From Lachnospiraceae bacterium AD3010 (GTDB taxonomy: Bacteria; Bacillota; Clostridia; Lachnospirales; Lachnospiraceae): 64,000 nucleotides of DNA. Made by a program: the position numbers and the translations under genes. The notes under the pieces were generated by a model, which was not told where the DNA came from, made no database searches, and saw only the letters and a list, made by a program, of their open reading frames with translations. The stretch is taken from contig JHWU01000019.1 of the NCBI GenBank assembly GCA_000622025.1, positions 1 through 64,000 on the forward strand. The letters are read 5' to 3'. Position 1 is the stretch's first letter. Every line of letters starts with the position of its first letter. Shown here piece after piece: positions 53,116 to 61,262 of this stretch.

Positions 53116-54351
53116 TCCAATGTACGTCATTTGGTGTTTATTTGGTGTTTTTTCTTCATTTTTTCCACTCAAAATATCTCCCATTACCTTTGCTGTTCTA
53201 ATTTTTGTACTATCCAGAACACCAGTATACACACCAGCTGTAATCTGAATGTCTGCGTGTCCTAAATGCTCTGATACAATCTTTAAATCAATACCATTAT
53301 TTAATAATAATGTAGCATTGGTATGTCTTAACTTATGTAGTGTTACATATTCAAAGTCAGTACCTTTAAGATATCTTTTAAGTGATGTATTTAAGCAGGA
53401 ACGATCTTTGTAATTACCTGTAGCTGAAGTAAATACCATTTCTGGATGAGTAAAGGAAGAACCAAGAGCTAATTGAAGCTTTCGCTGTTCATATTTATGC
53501 TTCTTTAATAATTCAGCTAATGAGTCATCCATATATAAATCTCTTATACTGGTGGCTGTTTTAGGTGTAGTAAGGAAGTGTTTTCCGCCAACATCAGTTA
53601 ATGTATGGCGAATGTAGATTCTCTTTTGTTTAAAGTCGATATCTTCCCATTGTAGTCCTAAAGCTTCACCAGAACGTAGTCCAGTATAGAGTAAGAGCAT
53701 AATAATGGTATTAAAAGGTGAATACTCTTCAAATAGTTTTAGAAAAGCAGGAAGCTCATCTGATGTAATATACATTTTCTTCTGATCTTCAAGAGGATCC
53801 TTTTTAGGAAGAATAACATTTTTACATGGGGATTCCTTTATACATCCTTGTGTGACAGCAAACTTGAATAAGCTCTGTAGTATGCAGTATATACGTTTAG
53901 CATTGGCTGGAGAGAGCTTCTTCATTTCACCTTTGATATTTGTTTCGTGGGTAGAGAAGAAGTGGCTTATAGAAGCTGTGGTGATGTCCTTTAGCTTCTT
54001 ATTGCCGAAGTAATCCATAAAATGATAGTTGATATGCTTACGATAATTATATGCTGTTATCGGCTTTAAGTTATTTGGGGCATATAGTCTAAAGTATTCC
54101 TCAACTAATTCATAAAATCTCATGTTTTCTTTTAAATTGAATAGACCTTTACATCGATTAGCATACTGGATATATTCTTCTTTTGCTAATTTGTCTGCTT
54201 TCTTTTGTGTAAGGTCTGCTGGTGGTGTAAATGTTGTGGTATGTCGTATTTGTTTACCGTTGGAATCATATCCCATACATACGGTAAATCGATATGTTTT
54301 ACCTCTTTGGATGATGCCAGTATCTACTTTTCTTGTTTCTTGTTTTGCCAT
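53113..54351 (-). CDS. int: Tyrosine-family site-specific integrase
   Basis: A 412-aa recombinase of the Tn916/phage type. An N-terminal arm-binding domain (GKTYRFTVCMGYDSNGKQIRHT) precedes a SAM-like core-binding domain (FRLYAPNNLKPITAYNYRKHINYHF) and the catalytic domain: Arg in YTGLRSGEALGLQWEDID, HKLRHTNATLLL, LGHADIQITAGVYTG with the nucleophilic Tyr. It catalyses integration and excision at rpsI. The gene lies at the left end and reads towards attL. Its last codons overlap the putative arm-type sites. Confidence 0.95.
   Translation of the reverse strand: MAKQETRKVDTGIIQRGKTYRFTVCMGYDSNGKQIRHTTTFTPPADLTQKKADKLAKEEYIQYANRCKGLFNLKENMRFYELVEEYFRLYAPNNLKPITAYNYRKHINYHFMDYFGNKKLKDITTASISHFFSTHETNIKGEMKKLSPANAKRIYCILQSLFKFAVTQGCIKESPCKNVILPKKDPLEDQKKMYITSDELPAFLKLFEEYSPFNTIIMLLLYTGLRSGEALGLQWEDIDFKQKRIYIRHTLTDVGGKHFLTTPKTATSIRDLYMDDSLAELLKKHKYEQRKLQLALGSSFTHPEMVFTSATGNYKDRSCLNTSLKRYLKGTDFEYVTLHKLRHTNATLLLNNGIDLKIVSEHLGHADIQITAGVYTGVLDSTKIRTAKVMGDILSGKNEEKTPNKHQMTYIG
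53131..53150 (+). promoter_or_regulatory. Putative integrase arm-type sites, left end
   Basis: Two TTGGTG hexamers 11 bp apart (TTGGTGTTTATTTGGTGTTT). A nearly identical pair with the same spacing and orientation lies near the right end. Confidence 0.6.
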
Positions 54352-54429
54352 AATAACTGCTCCTTTCTTAGTAAAAAAATTTGTATAATAAAAGAGAACT
54401 GCTAGAATAGCAGTTCTCCATTATCCTAG

Positions 54430-54651
54430 TTATTCACCATTCAGATAGTCCAAGAATCGTTCATAATTGATTAGATATTTTTTTCCTGCTCTTATGTGAA
54501 TGATTTTATTGGTTTTACATAGTAGTCTTATCTGATGTTCACTTATACCAGTAATAGAGGATATTTCCTTTATACTTAACATATGAACAGCCGAAGGCAT
54601 ACTATTTGAAGGAACTATATGAAATGGTCTTACGTTGCTATCGTTTTCCAT
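54430..54651 (-). CDS. Excisionase-like small DNA-binding protein
   Basis: A 73-aa protein from the ATG at 54651, chosen because a TGGGGT Shine-Dalgarno precedes it; the open frame extends to 54738 with no ribosome site. The C-terminal half has the MerR/excisionase winged-helix pattern: MLSIKEISSITGISEHQIRLLCKTNKIIHIRAGKKYLINYERFLDYL. Proteins like this next to an integrase direct excision. It lies ~80 bp upstream of int, in the same direction. Confidence 0.78.
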   Translation of the reverse strand: MENDSNVRPFHIVPSNSMPSAVHMLSIKEISSITGISEHQIRLLCKTNKIIHIRAGKKYLINYERFLDYLNGE

Positions 54652-54850
54652 AATGTTTAGACCCCATTCTGTTTTATTTGGCTGTATAGGATATTTACAA
54701 GAAACGAGAAAAACATGTAATGAATTTTTACTATTCATAGATTGTTATAATAATGTACTGTAAAAAATTTATACAACTGTTAATCTCATTTATTCAAATT
54801 TCTTGTTACGGAATTTGACAGATATTCTATATATAGCCATGTATATGGTT

Positions 54851-55195
54851 TTAAAAAGACTTCCATTTCTCAGAAAAGCAATATTCATTTGCTTTTCTGA
54901 GATTGCGGTTATTGTGTACTATCTCAATGAATCCATGCTGGATTAACTCATCTCTGGCTCTAAAGAATGTTGGCTTTGTCATATAGCTAGAATACTTATT
55001 ATATGGGAACTTGAAGTTTTTGCTTCCACCAGACTCCATCATCATGTTGATATAAATTCGAACTGCCGAACTAGACAGGTTTCGAAATACTTCTGAAGAT
55101 GTCATAGTAACACCTATTCGGATATATCGCTTTTCTATTCCATTATCATTCTTGGTTTGCCATGGTGGAAAGCGTACAATTTTAGTTTTAGACAT
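54851..55195 (-). CDS. Small winged-helix protein of the mobile element
   Basis: A 114-aa protein. The pattern SSEVFRNLSSSAVRIYINMMMES...FKFPYNKYSSYMTKPTFFRARDELIQHGFIEIVHNN resembles the winged-helix module of replication-initiator or regulator proteins of mobile elements. Function is unknown. It shares one base with the upstream HTH gene and is probably co-transcribed with it. Confidence 0.6.
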   Translation of the reverse strand: MSKTKIVRFPPWQTKNDNGIEKRYIRIGVTMTSSEVFRNLSSSAVRIYINMMMESGGSKNFKFPYNKYSSYMTKPTFFRARDELIQHGFIEIVHNNRNLRKANEYCFSEKWKSF

Positions 55196-55377
55196 TAGTA
55201 GGTACGCTCCTCTCTAATCCTGTTTATGGCTTCTAGAATAGATTTAACCTGTTCTTCAGATAAATCTTTGCGTAGCCATCTTGAAAGAGTGTAATCGGCT
55301 ATACCAAGCTCTCTTGCTACTTCCCATTGATAGATACGGTGTTTTCTTAAGACCGTATGAATATCTAATTTATCCAT
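55195..55377 (-). CDS. Small helix-turn-helix protein
   Basis: A 60-aa protein with the ATG at 55377 preceded by AAGGAGG; the open frame begins at 55413, but that start has no ribosome site. QWEVARELGIADYTLSRWLRKDLSEEQ is a classic HTH. It is probably the element's repressor-like regulator, as it lies at the divergent promoter region facing the cargo genes. Confidence 0.7.
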   Translation of the reverse strand: MDKLDIHTVLRKHRIYQWEVARELGIADYTLSRWLRKDLSEEQVKSILEAINRIREERTY

Positions 55378-55538
55378 GTTTATTATCCTCCTTGTTTTCA
55401 TTTTTATATGCACATATAATTTCTTTTATATGCAATTTGTTGTTGCATAATAGCTATGATGTTAGTATAGTGTCTCTAGATGGAGATAACATTATATATT
55501 TATATAACATTGAAATTAAAATGGATGGTATATAAAAA

Positions 55539-56459
55539 GTGTCGCTAAGTTATATGATATTGGATACAGGTAGTAATTTCTTGATCCATACAGAGAAAAA
55601 TGAAAATATAGTATTTGAATATGGTTTTTTTACTCTAAGTGTATGTAATATAGACTTTGATAAAACAAACAGGTGTTTAAAGCAATACTTAAAACAAGGA
55701 GCTAATATTAGTAATGCAGTTGCTCAAAGCTTTAATTCGATATATTTATCGTGGGAACAAACTGAAGTGTTGGTTAATATGATATCTGAAGAGATTCATA
55801 ATAATATAGAGGACGGTATAGCTACAGTTGATGGTATTATTCCACCACTATATAGGTTTAAGAATTATCATATGCACCTCAGAAAGCTTCTATTAAGAGA
55901 TTCAACTGCTTTTACAAGTGATATACAGCGTGAATTAGATTCTGTTGTTATTAGTCAAAGCATTGTCATGCTTGATGATGGATTAGCTGTTAGTGGCTAC
56001 TATCTAAATACCATAGAGGATTTTCTTCTTTTGGATATTCAAAAGTATTTATTTTCATCGCATATCGTAAAGGAGTGTGATTATTGTAAAAGGCTTTTCA
56101 TTCCTAAAAGGAGAAGTGATAAATACTGTAGGCTACCGAATTTAGAAAAGCTTACATGCAATGAGTTAGCACATAGAAATCGCAATAAAACAGATTTTGA
56201 ACGCATAAGAGATAAGGCGAGACCAGAACAAAGAGCTTCTCTTATAAACGTATCGACTATTAAAAAATATGATGAAATCATTCTTCAAGATATGTATCAG
56301 GATTGGTCAGATGAATGTGGCATTCAGTTCAAAAAATTCAAAACAAACGATGATTTGGCTGGTTTTGAAAAATGGGTTATTAGAACAAAATATACTTCTG
56401 AAAGAATAAAAAAGGAGTATGCAAAGAGGGAAAAGCATAAAAATAATGATAACCCTTAA
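55539..56459 (+). CDS. DUF6076-like protein with a Cys zinc-ribbon motif
   Basis: A 306-aa cytosolic protein. Around residues 180-210 it has CDYCKRLFIPKRRSDKYCRLPNLEKLTCNELAHRNRNK, a CGNR-type zinc-binding motif (CxxC...C...C). A C-terminal charged region follows. This resembles DUF6076, common in Clostridia mobile elements; the role is unknown. The start is uncertain: GTG at 55539 or ATG at 55554, neither with a strong Shine-Dalgarno. It is cargo of the rpsI element and AT-rich. Confidence 0.65.
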   Translation: MSLSYMILDTGSNFLIHTEKNENIVFEYGFFTLSVCNIDFDKTNRCLKQYLKQGANISNAVAQSFNSIYLSWEQTEVLVNMISEEIHNNIEDGIATVDGIIPPLYRFKNYHMHLRKLLLRDSTAFTSDIQRELDSVVISQSIVMLDDGLAVSGYYLNTIEDFLLLDIQKYLFSSHIVKECDYCKRLFIPKRRSDKYCRLPNLEKLTCNELAHRNRNKTDFERIRDKARPEQRASLINVSTIKKYDEIILQDMYQDWSDECGIQFKKFKTNDDLAGFEKWVIRTKYTSERIKKEYAKREKHKNNDNP

Positions 56460-56653
56460 ACAATTATGAAAAAAAGAATGTATATATGATCTGTAAAAAA
56501 TATTTACCAGATTACCTATTAATTCAATGGATTCTGACTAAATAATTGGCTAATAACAATGAATAGTTCATTTTGTGTCTTTTTACATGTGGGTACTTAC
56601 CTAGAGTGGGTATAATAAAGTTAAATTACAAATTTGCAATAGAAAGGTGAAGT

Positions 56654-57238
56654 ATGGATAGAATTACAGAAAGCTATTTAAAATATTATAGTGATAAGTC
56701 TTGCGATGGGTGTAATCGTACAAATAATTTAATAAAGGATTATCAACAAGAACTTTCGAGTAATGGCTATGGCTATATTAATCTAGCCAAGTTTATAGAA
56801 ACGAAAGGAACGACTGACTGCTTAAGAGAGGATTTTAAGCCATATTATTATTATTTATCTGAATTAGAGAAAAACGGTAAGTTGCATGAGTTTGAGGCGT
56901 TTAAATATCTGAATAATGAGTCGTTACAACAGTTGTCACCGTTGAAAGTTAAGGTTAATTCAAAAGAATATGAACCGAATCAAAAATGGCATCTTATTGT
57001 ATCTTATTTGGGAATGAATGTATTTTTGAAGTGCAGGACTAGTATCCATTCTGTTATTTGTCCAGAACTATGGATGTGGATGTTTGAAACATCTGACGAT
57101 ATATTTAATGAAAAAGAATTGGATGATATATACAATAAAGCCATTGAGTTTAAATTGGGGAAAATTGATAAAAACGAGTGGAAGGATTATATAAAACCAT
57201 ATCGTCAGAGACTTCATAGTGCAATAATGGATTGTTAA
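56654..57238 (+). CDS. Unknown cargo protein of the integrative element
   Basis: A 194-aa soluble protein with AAAGGTGAAG upstream of the ATG. The N-terminus has a CxxC (SCDGCNRTNN), and the middle is rich in aromatic residues (FKPYYYYLSELEK, PELWMWMFETSDD). No family is recognised. It is the last gene before the right end. As there is no transfer machinery, this and the preceding gene are the best candidates for whatever benefit the element provides. Confidence 0.6.
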   Translation: MDRITESYLKYYSDKSCDGCNRTNNLIKDYQQELSSNGYGYINLAKFIETKGTTDCLREDFKPYYYYLSELEKNGKLHEFEAFKYLNNESLQQLSPLKVKVNSKEYEPNQKWHLIVSYLGMNVFLKCRTSIHSVICPELWMWMFETSDDIFNEKELDDIYNKAIEFKLGKIDKNEWKDYIKPYRQRLHSAIMDC

Positions 57239-57318
57239 TAGTAGAAGAGGGTGGGGGTTCGAACTAAAGATAATTTGAAATATTCATACTAGGAACTACT
57301 CAAAAAATATATCTACTT

Positions 57319-57338
57319 TTGGTGATTACTTGGTGTTT
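57319..57338 (+). promoter_or_regulatory. Putative integrase arm-type sites, right end
   Basis: TTGGTGATTACTTGGTGTTT: paired TTGGTG hexamers, 11 bp apart, matching the left-end pair at 18 of 20 positions. Confidence 0.6.
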
Positions 57339-57451
57339 AATTCTATGATAGTCTAATATAAAACACGATAAAATAGAATAATTAATATAGTGAAAATGCT
57401 TATTTTACAATAGGGTACAGCAAACTAGAAAAGACAGCAAAAAGTAATGAT

Positions 57452-57469
57452 CAGTTTTCAAAGAGATAA
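57452..57469 (+). repeat. Right attachment site (attR)
   Basis: CAGTTTTCAAAGAGATAA. Read in the S9 frame it also encodes QFSKR-stop, although it is not joined to any gene. The rest of the gap from 57239 to 57729 holds only the arm sites, the terminator and the next promoter. Confidence 0.85.
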
Positions 57470-57498
57470 GGATTATCTGCGAATCAAGACACAATATA

Positions 57499-57536
57499 CA
57501 GCGCTGGCAAATTTATTTGCCGGGCGCTGTTTTTTT
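57499..57536 (+). terminator. Strong terminator, probably the displaced rpsI operon terminator
   Basis: Stem CAGCGC-GGCAAA / TTTGCC-GGCGCTG with one mismatch, a TTTA loop and TTTTTTT. It lies 30 bp past attR, where the native rpsI terminator would be before insertion. Confidence 0.88.
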
Positions 57537-57680
57537 GTGGCTTGATTCATTGGAATGCAAGAGATGACCGAGATGTGTATTACCTTAAAGAAACTCAAAT
57601 TATTTGAGTTCCTTTTTTAGTTATCGGAACTAATTTAAGATTTTGTTTTAGTTGTTGCTTGAAAATTTTAGTTCATTGAC

Positions 57681-57709
57681 TTGACTTAAATATAGTATTA
57701 AAATATATA
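57681..57709 (+). promoter_or_regulatory. Promoter of the AlbA/Schlafen-type gene
   Basis: TTGACT (57681-57686), 17-bp spacer, TATATA (57704-57709), 20 bp before the ATG, with GGAGG in between. Confidence 0.7.
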
Positions 57710-57729
57710 AAGAGATTGGAGGAACTAAA

Positions 57730-59172
57730 ATGACAACTGAAGAATTAATTGAAAAATTAGAGTTGATACAGAAACTAAAATGCGAAACACCAACATTAGA
57801 AATAAAAAGTGCAGAAAAAGAATGTCCCAAGCATCTTTATGATTCATTGTCAAGTTTCTCTAATCAAGATGATGGTGGAGTGATTGTATTTGGTGTGGAT
57901 GAGGAACAAGATTTTAAAGAAGTAGGAGTATATGATTCGCAGGATATACAAAAGAAAATTAATGAACAATGTCTACAAATGGAGCCTGTTGTTAGACCAT
58001 TACTTACTGTGGCTGAAAAAAACGGACTTTTTTTTGTGGCAGCAGAGATACCAGGTGCAGATATTACAGAAAGACCAGTATTTTATCAGGGTAGAGGTAG
58101 AGTAAAAGGTTCATTCGTTCGAGTGGGCGATTGCGACGAACCTATGACGGAATACGAGGTATATAGCTACGAAGCCTATAGAAAAAAGTATCAGGATGAC
58201 ATTAGAGTTATTGAGAGGGCTACTTTTGCAGCGTTAAATCAAGAATCAATCTTAAATTATATTGAATTACTAAAAATTGAAAAACCTAAGCTGGCAGCAA
58301 TTCCTGATGATGAAATATATGAGTTAATGAGTATCAAGAGGAATGATCAAATTACACTGAGTACAGTAATGAACTTCAGCCCATATCCACAGGCATATTT
58401 TCCGCAACTATGCATCGTTGCAACAGTTGTTCCAGGTAAAGAAATGGGAGAAATAGGAGAGCAGGGCGAGAGATTTTTGGATAATCAACGTATAGAGGGA
58501 AATATCCAGGAAATGCTGGATGGTGCTATGCAATTTGTAAACAGGAACATGCATACAAAAACGATTATAGATCCAAATACCGGAAAACGAGAAGACCGAA
58601 CTGATTATCCGATTACAGCTTTAAGAGAATCTATTCTTAACGCTTTGGTTCATCGTGATTATAGTGTTCATACTGAAGGAATGCCCATACAAATAACGAT
58701 GTATGAAGACAGAATCGAGATTAGGAACCCTGGCGGCTTATATGGAAGAATCAAGATAGACCAGTTAGGGAAAGTTCAACCAGATACTCGCAATCCGATA
58801 ATAGCAACTGAACTGGAAGTGTTGAAAGTAACAGAGAACAGATACTCTGGAATTCCGACAATTAGAAGAGCAATGCATGAATATGGACTGCCACAGCCAG
58901 AGTTTTTAGAGGAGAGAGGTAGTTTTATTGTAAAGCTGTATAAGTGTAGAGAAAACACATTGTCTATTCAGAATGAAATTAGTAAAAACAATGAATTGAT
59001 TTTGTTTTGTAAGATTCCGAGGACACGAAATGAGATATGTGAGTTTTTAGGACTAAGTTCTGTTACTTATGCCATTCAGACTCATGTGATGCCATTAGTG
59101 GAACAAGGCCTTATAAAGTTGAGCATTCCGGATAAGCCAAAGAGCCCAAAGCAAATGTATTATAGTGTATAA
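57730..59172 (+). CDS. AlbA_2 (Schlafen)-type protein with ATPase-like domain
   Basis: A 480-aa protein. The N-terminal AlbA_2 domain has ETPTLEIKSAEKECPKHLYDSLSSFSNQDDGGVIVFGVDEE (conserved E-x-K and the GG turn), then RGRVKGSFVRVGDCDEPMT. A GHKL-like ATP-binding half follows: TALRESILNALVHRDYSVHTEGMPIQITMYEDRIEIRNPGGLYG. A winged-helix end (RTRNEICEFLGLSSVTYAIQTHVMPLVEQGLI) closes it. Such proteins are called transcriptional regulators or ATP-dependent helicase-like, and some relatives act in phage defence. It is AT-rich and lies just outside the mobile element, so it was probably acquired. Confidence 0.85.
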   Translation: MTTEELIEKLELIQKLKCETPTLEIKSAEKECPKHLYDSLSSFSNQDDGGVIVFGVDEEQDFKEVGVYDSQDIQKKINEQCLQMEPVVRPLLTVAEKNGLFFVAAEIPGADITERPVFYQGRGRVKGSFVRVGDCDEPMTEYEVYSYEAYRKKYQDDIRVIERATFAALNQESILNYIELLKIEKPKLAAIPDDEIYELMSIKRNDQITLSTVMNFSPYPQAYFPQLCIVATVVPGKEMGEIGEQGERFLDNQRIEGNIQEMLDGAMQFVNRNMHTKTIIDPNTGKREDRTDYPITALRESILNALVHRDYSVHTEGMPIQITMYEDRIEIRNPGGLYGRIKIDQLGKVQPDTRNPIIATELEVLKVTENRYSGIPTIRRAMHEYGLPQPEFLEERGSFIVKLYKCRENTLSIQNEISKNNELILFCKIPRTRNEICEFLGLSSVTYAIQTHVMPLVEQGLIKLSIPDKPKSPKQMYYSV

Positions 59173-59239
59173 AAAGCCAAGTGCAAGCAGAGGATGAAAT
59201 ATAGTAGTAAAATAAGAAATCCAAAAGGGAAACAGCCAT

Positions 59240-60928
59240 ATGAAAATAAAAGAGCTTAGAGTTGACAAATGGCTTGATCATCTGAAAAAACATCCTGTTC
59301 CGGAGCTGATGGATGAAGAATGTCTGTCTGCCCTCGAAAATGTGAGGACAGCGTATGGCAGCACGGTAAGCCACGGAGCCGGGCTTGAGGTGAGGCTTTC
59401 TGAAGAGGCAAGATATGTCGACTATATAATGAACATCGATACCGAAGAGGTCCCGTATGTTGATAGTCTCTGGTACGAGCTTGACTATGCGGCTTTCAGG
59501 GATGCAAAAAAGGAGATCATCCCCTGCCTTTTTGCAAATATCTCCCGGGATGAAGACGGGAGCTACAAAAGGATCAGGGATGAGATGTTTCCTGCCATGA
59601 TGGGTGAGCGCCGTACAGGGCTTTTGAAAAAGGCTTTCGATGATGTGGTATCAAGGCTTCCAAAGGGTGCATATATCAAGCAGGTTGGCTCTATGTCAAG
59701 CCGGGGAGAGCTTGATATCATGAGGCTTGTCATAGCCTTTCCCTCATGGGAGATGATCCCGGAGGGGCTTTCGCGCATTGGCTGGCCGGGTGATACAAAG
59801 GCTTTGCAGGAAGCCCTTGCGCCCTGGAAGGAGACCGGAATAGCAGCCGTCAATATAGACCTTGGCGAAAACGGCGTTCTGCCAAAGATCGGCATGGAGG
59901 CGTCCTCCCGGTGGAGGCAGCCCATCCTCGTTGACAAATTCATTGACCGCCTCGAAGCTGCGGGTCTTTGTATCCCTTCAAAGGGGCAGGCACTGAAGCG
60001 CTGGATACGTCTGCGTCCTCAGGGCGATCCCTTCATTCAGACTCTCATTGCATATTTTAAGCTTGCTTACAGGGACGGCAGGATCACAGAGGCAAAGGCC
60101 TATCTGGAGCAGTCGCCCTACATCCATCACCATTATTTTGAGGCTTATGAAGCCCCCGTAAGGCTCGATATGCAGCTCTGTGACGGCACAAGAGAGATGC
60201 CGTACGAAAAAGCCGCATCCTTCATAAGCGAGGCGGCAGAAAACGGGATCACGGCCATTCACCTGTACGGTACGCATAATAAAAGCCTTCTTAAAAAGGT
60301 CATACAGCTCTGCGATGATAAAAAGATCTCAGCTAAGATCGTGATATCGGATCCGAAGGATATAGACCCTTTGTTTATTGAGAAGATCCTGCTAAAGTGG
60401 AAACTTAAAAGCGGACATGCCGGAGAGCTCTCAGCTGCCGCCAAAAAGGCAGAAGAGCCCGGGATAAGGGAATTTACGATAAGCGCAGACGGAGTCTGCA
60501 GCAGGGAGGATCTTGAAAAGGCGTCCGAATTCATCAAAAAGTGGCAGGCCGATGAAAAACACGGGATGAGTGTTGCTGCAGACCCCTGTTTTTCTCAGCT
60601 GAAAGCTTTTATGGGAGGAGAGGACCCGAGGAGCAACCCCAACAGAGGGATAGAAAGCGGCTGTATGGCAGGAAGGGCATTTTTTGCGGTGCGCTCAGAT
60701 GGAAGCTTCACACCCTGCCTTGAGATCTCCGAAACCGAAACCAAAACGTCAGATACAGTCGGAACCGAAGCTGACACCGTTACCATCAAAGAATACTGGA
60801 AAAAACTGACGGCAGACCTCCCTGACAGCCACACGGATACCTGCGAGGGCTGTCATTACAGAAGACGCTGTCGTCCCTGCCCGGCAAAAAAAGAATGGAC
60901 TGGATCCTGTCCCCTTCGTATAATATAG
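59240..60928 (+). CDS. Radical-SAM-like/SPASM protein of the RiPP cluster, apparently lacking the [4Fe-4S] CxxxCxxC
   Basis: A 562-aa protein. The N-terminal ~290 residues are a separate domain (LEVRLSEEARYVDYIMNIDTEEVPYVDSLWYELDY) like those fused to some nif11-type peptide maturases. Residues ~305-430 align in pattern with a radical SAM barrel: VRLDMQLCDGTREMPYEKAASFISEAAENGITAIHLYGTHNKSLL. However, the place of CxxxCxxC holds a single Cys and GGE is replaced by YGTH. The C-terminus keeps SPASM-like cysteines (GCMAGRAFFAVRSDGSFTPCLEI, CEGCHYRRRCRPCPA, GSC). It may recruit or position the precursors for the intact maturase, or bind auxiliary clusters only. AAAAGGG precedes the ATG. Confidence 0.72.
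   Translation: MKIKELRVDKWLDHLKKHPVPELMDEECLSALENVRTAYGSTVSHGAGLEVRLSEEARYVDYIMNIDTEEVPYVDSLWYELDYAAFRDAKKEIIPCLFANISRDEDGSYKRIRDEMFPAMMGERRTGLLKKAFDDVVSRLPKGAYIKQVGSMSSRGELDIMRLVIAFPSWEMIPEGLSRIGWPGDTKALQEALAPWKETGIAAVNIDLGENGVLPKIGMEASSRWRQPILVDKFIDRLEAAGLCIPSKGQALKRWIRLRPQGDPFIQTLIAYFKLAYRDGRITEAKAYLEQSPYIHHHYFEAYEAPVRLDMQLCDGTREMPYEKAASFISEAAENGITAIHLYGTHNKSLLKKVIQLCDDKKISAKIVISDPKDIDPLFIEKILLKWKLKSGHAGELSAAAKKAEEPGIREFTISADGVCSREDLEKASEFIKKWQADEKHGMSVAADPCFSQLKAFMGGEDPRSNPNRGIESGCMAGRAFFAVRSDGSFTPCLEISETETKTSDTVGTEADTVTIKEYWKKLTADLPDSHTDTCEGCHYRRRCRPCPAKKEWTGSCPLRII
60896..60924 (+). promoter_or_regulatory. Possible internal promoter for the precursor genes
   Basis: TGGACT (60896-60901), 17-bp spacer, TATAAT (60919-60924), overlapping the end of the upstream gene and about 45 bp before the first precursor. 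It would allow more precursor than enzyme to be made. Confidence 0.45.
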
Positions 60929-60969
60929 TATAGGTGCTTTTTTGATAGTTTTGCAGAAAGGAGCAAGGG

Positions 60970-61218
60970 ATGGGTATCAACAAAAATGAGCTGACAGAGG
61001 AACAGATCAAAAAGGCTATGGAATGCAAAGATGAAGCTGAACTGATGGAATTTGCAAAGTCTGAAGGTTTTGTTATCACACAGGAAGAAGCGGAAGCCTA
61101 TCTTGAAGAACTGTCTGATATTGAGCTTGACAAGGAAAACCTGGACAAAGTTGCCGGAGGCTACAACATTTGTGAAAACTACGGCAGTGCTTGTCCAAGC
61201 TATATCAATGTCGGATAA
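60970..61218 (+). CDS. Nif11-type RiPP precursor peptide 1
   Basis: An 82-aa peptide with GAAAGGAGCAAGGG upstream. The nif11-like leader (NELTEEQIKKAMECKDEAELMEFAKSEGF...ELSDIELDKENLDKVAGG) ends with GG at 63-64. The predicted core is 18 residues, YNICENYGSACPSYINVG, with two Cys six residues apart. The leader would be recognised by the radical SAM enzymes and removed after GG by the C39 exporter. It is the most divergent core of the three. Confidence 0.88.
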   Translation: MGINKNELTEEQIKKAMECKDEAELMEFAKSEGFVITQEEAEAYLEELSDIELDKENLDKVAGGYNICENYGSACPSYINVG

Positions 61219-61262
61219 CGCCTTGAAAACACGGTATCCGGGAGGAAACAAGGAGGAAAAAT

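Larger units (their letters stand above)
53044..57469. mobile_element. 4.4-kb integrative element inserted at the 3' end of rpsI
   Basis: The element is bounded by 18-bp imperfect direct repeats (53044-53061 and 57452-57469, 16 of 18 identical). It carries a tyrosine integrase, a small excisionase-like protein, two small DNA-binding proteins (all minus strand) and two unknown genes (plus strand). Its base composition is much more AT-rich than the flanks. No relaxase, conjugation, capsid or terminase gene fits in it, so it is probably a satellite or cryptic element moved by helpers. The normal rplM-rpsI terminator seems to have been pushed to 57499-57536. Confidence 0.85.

Noticed and set aside
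55281-55535. 84-aa plus-strand gene at the element's divergent region
   Set aside because: It lies antisense to the HTH gene, which has the better ribosome site and a clear HTH motif.
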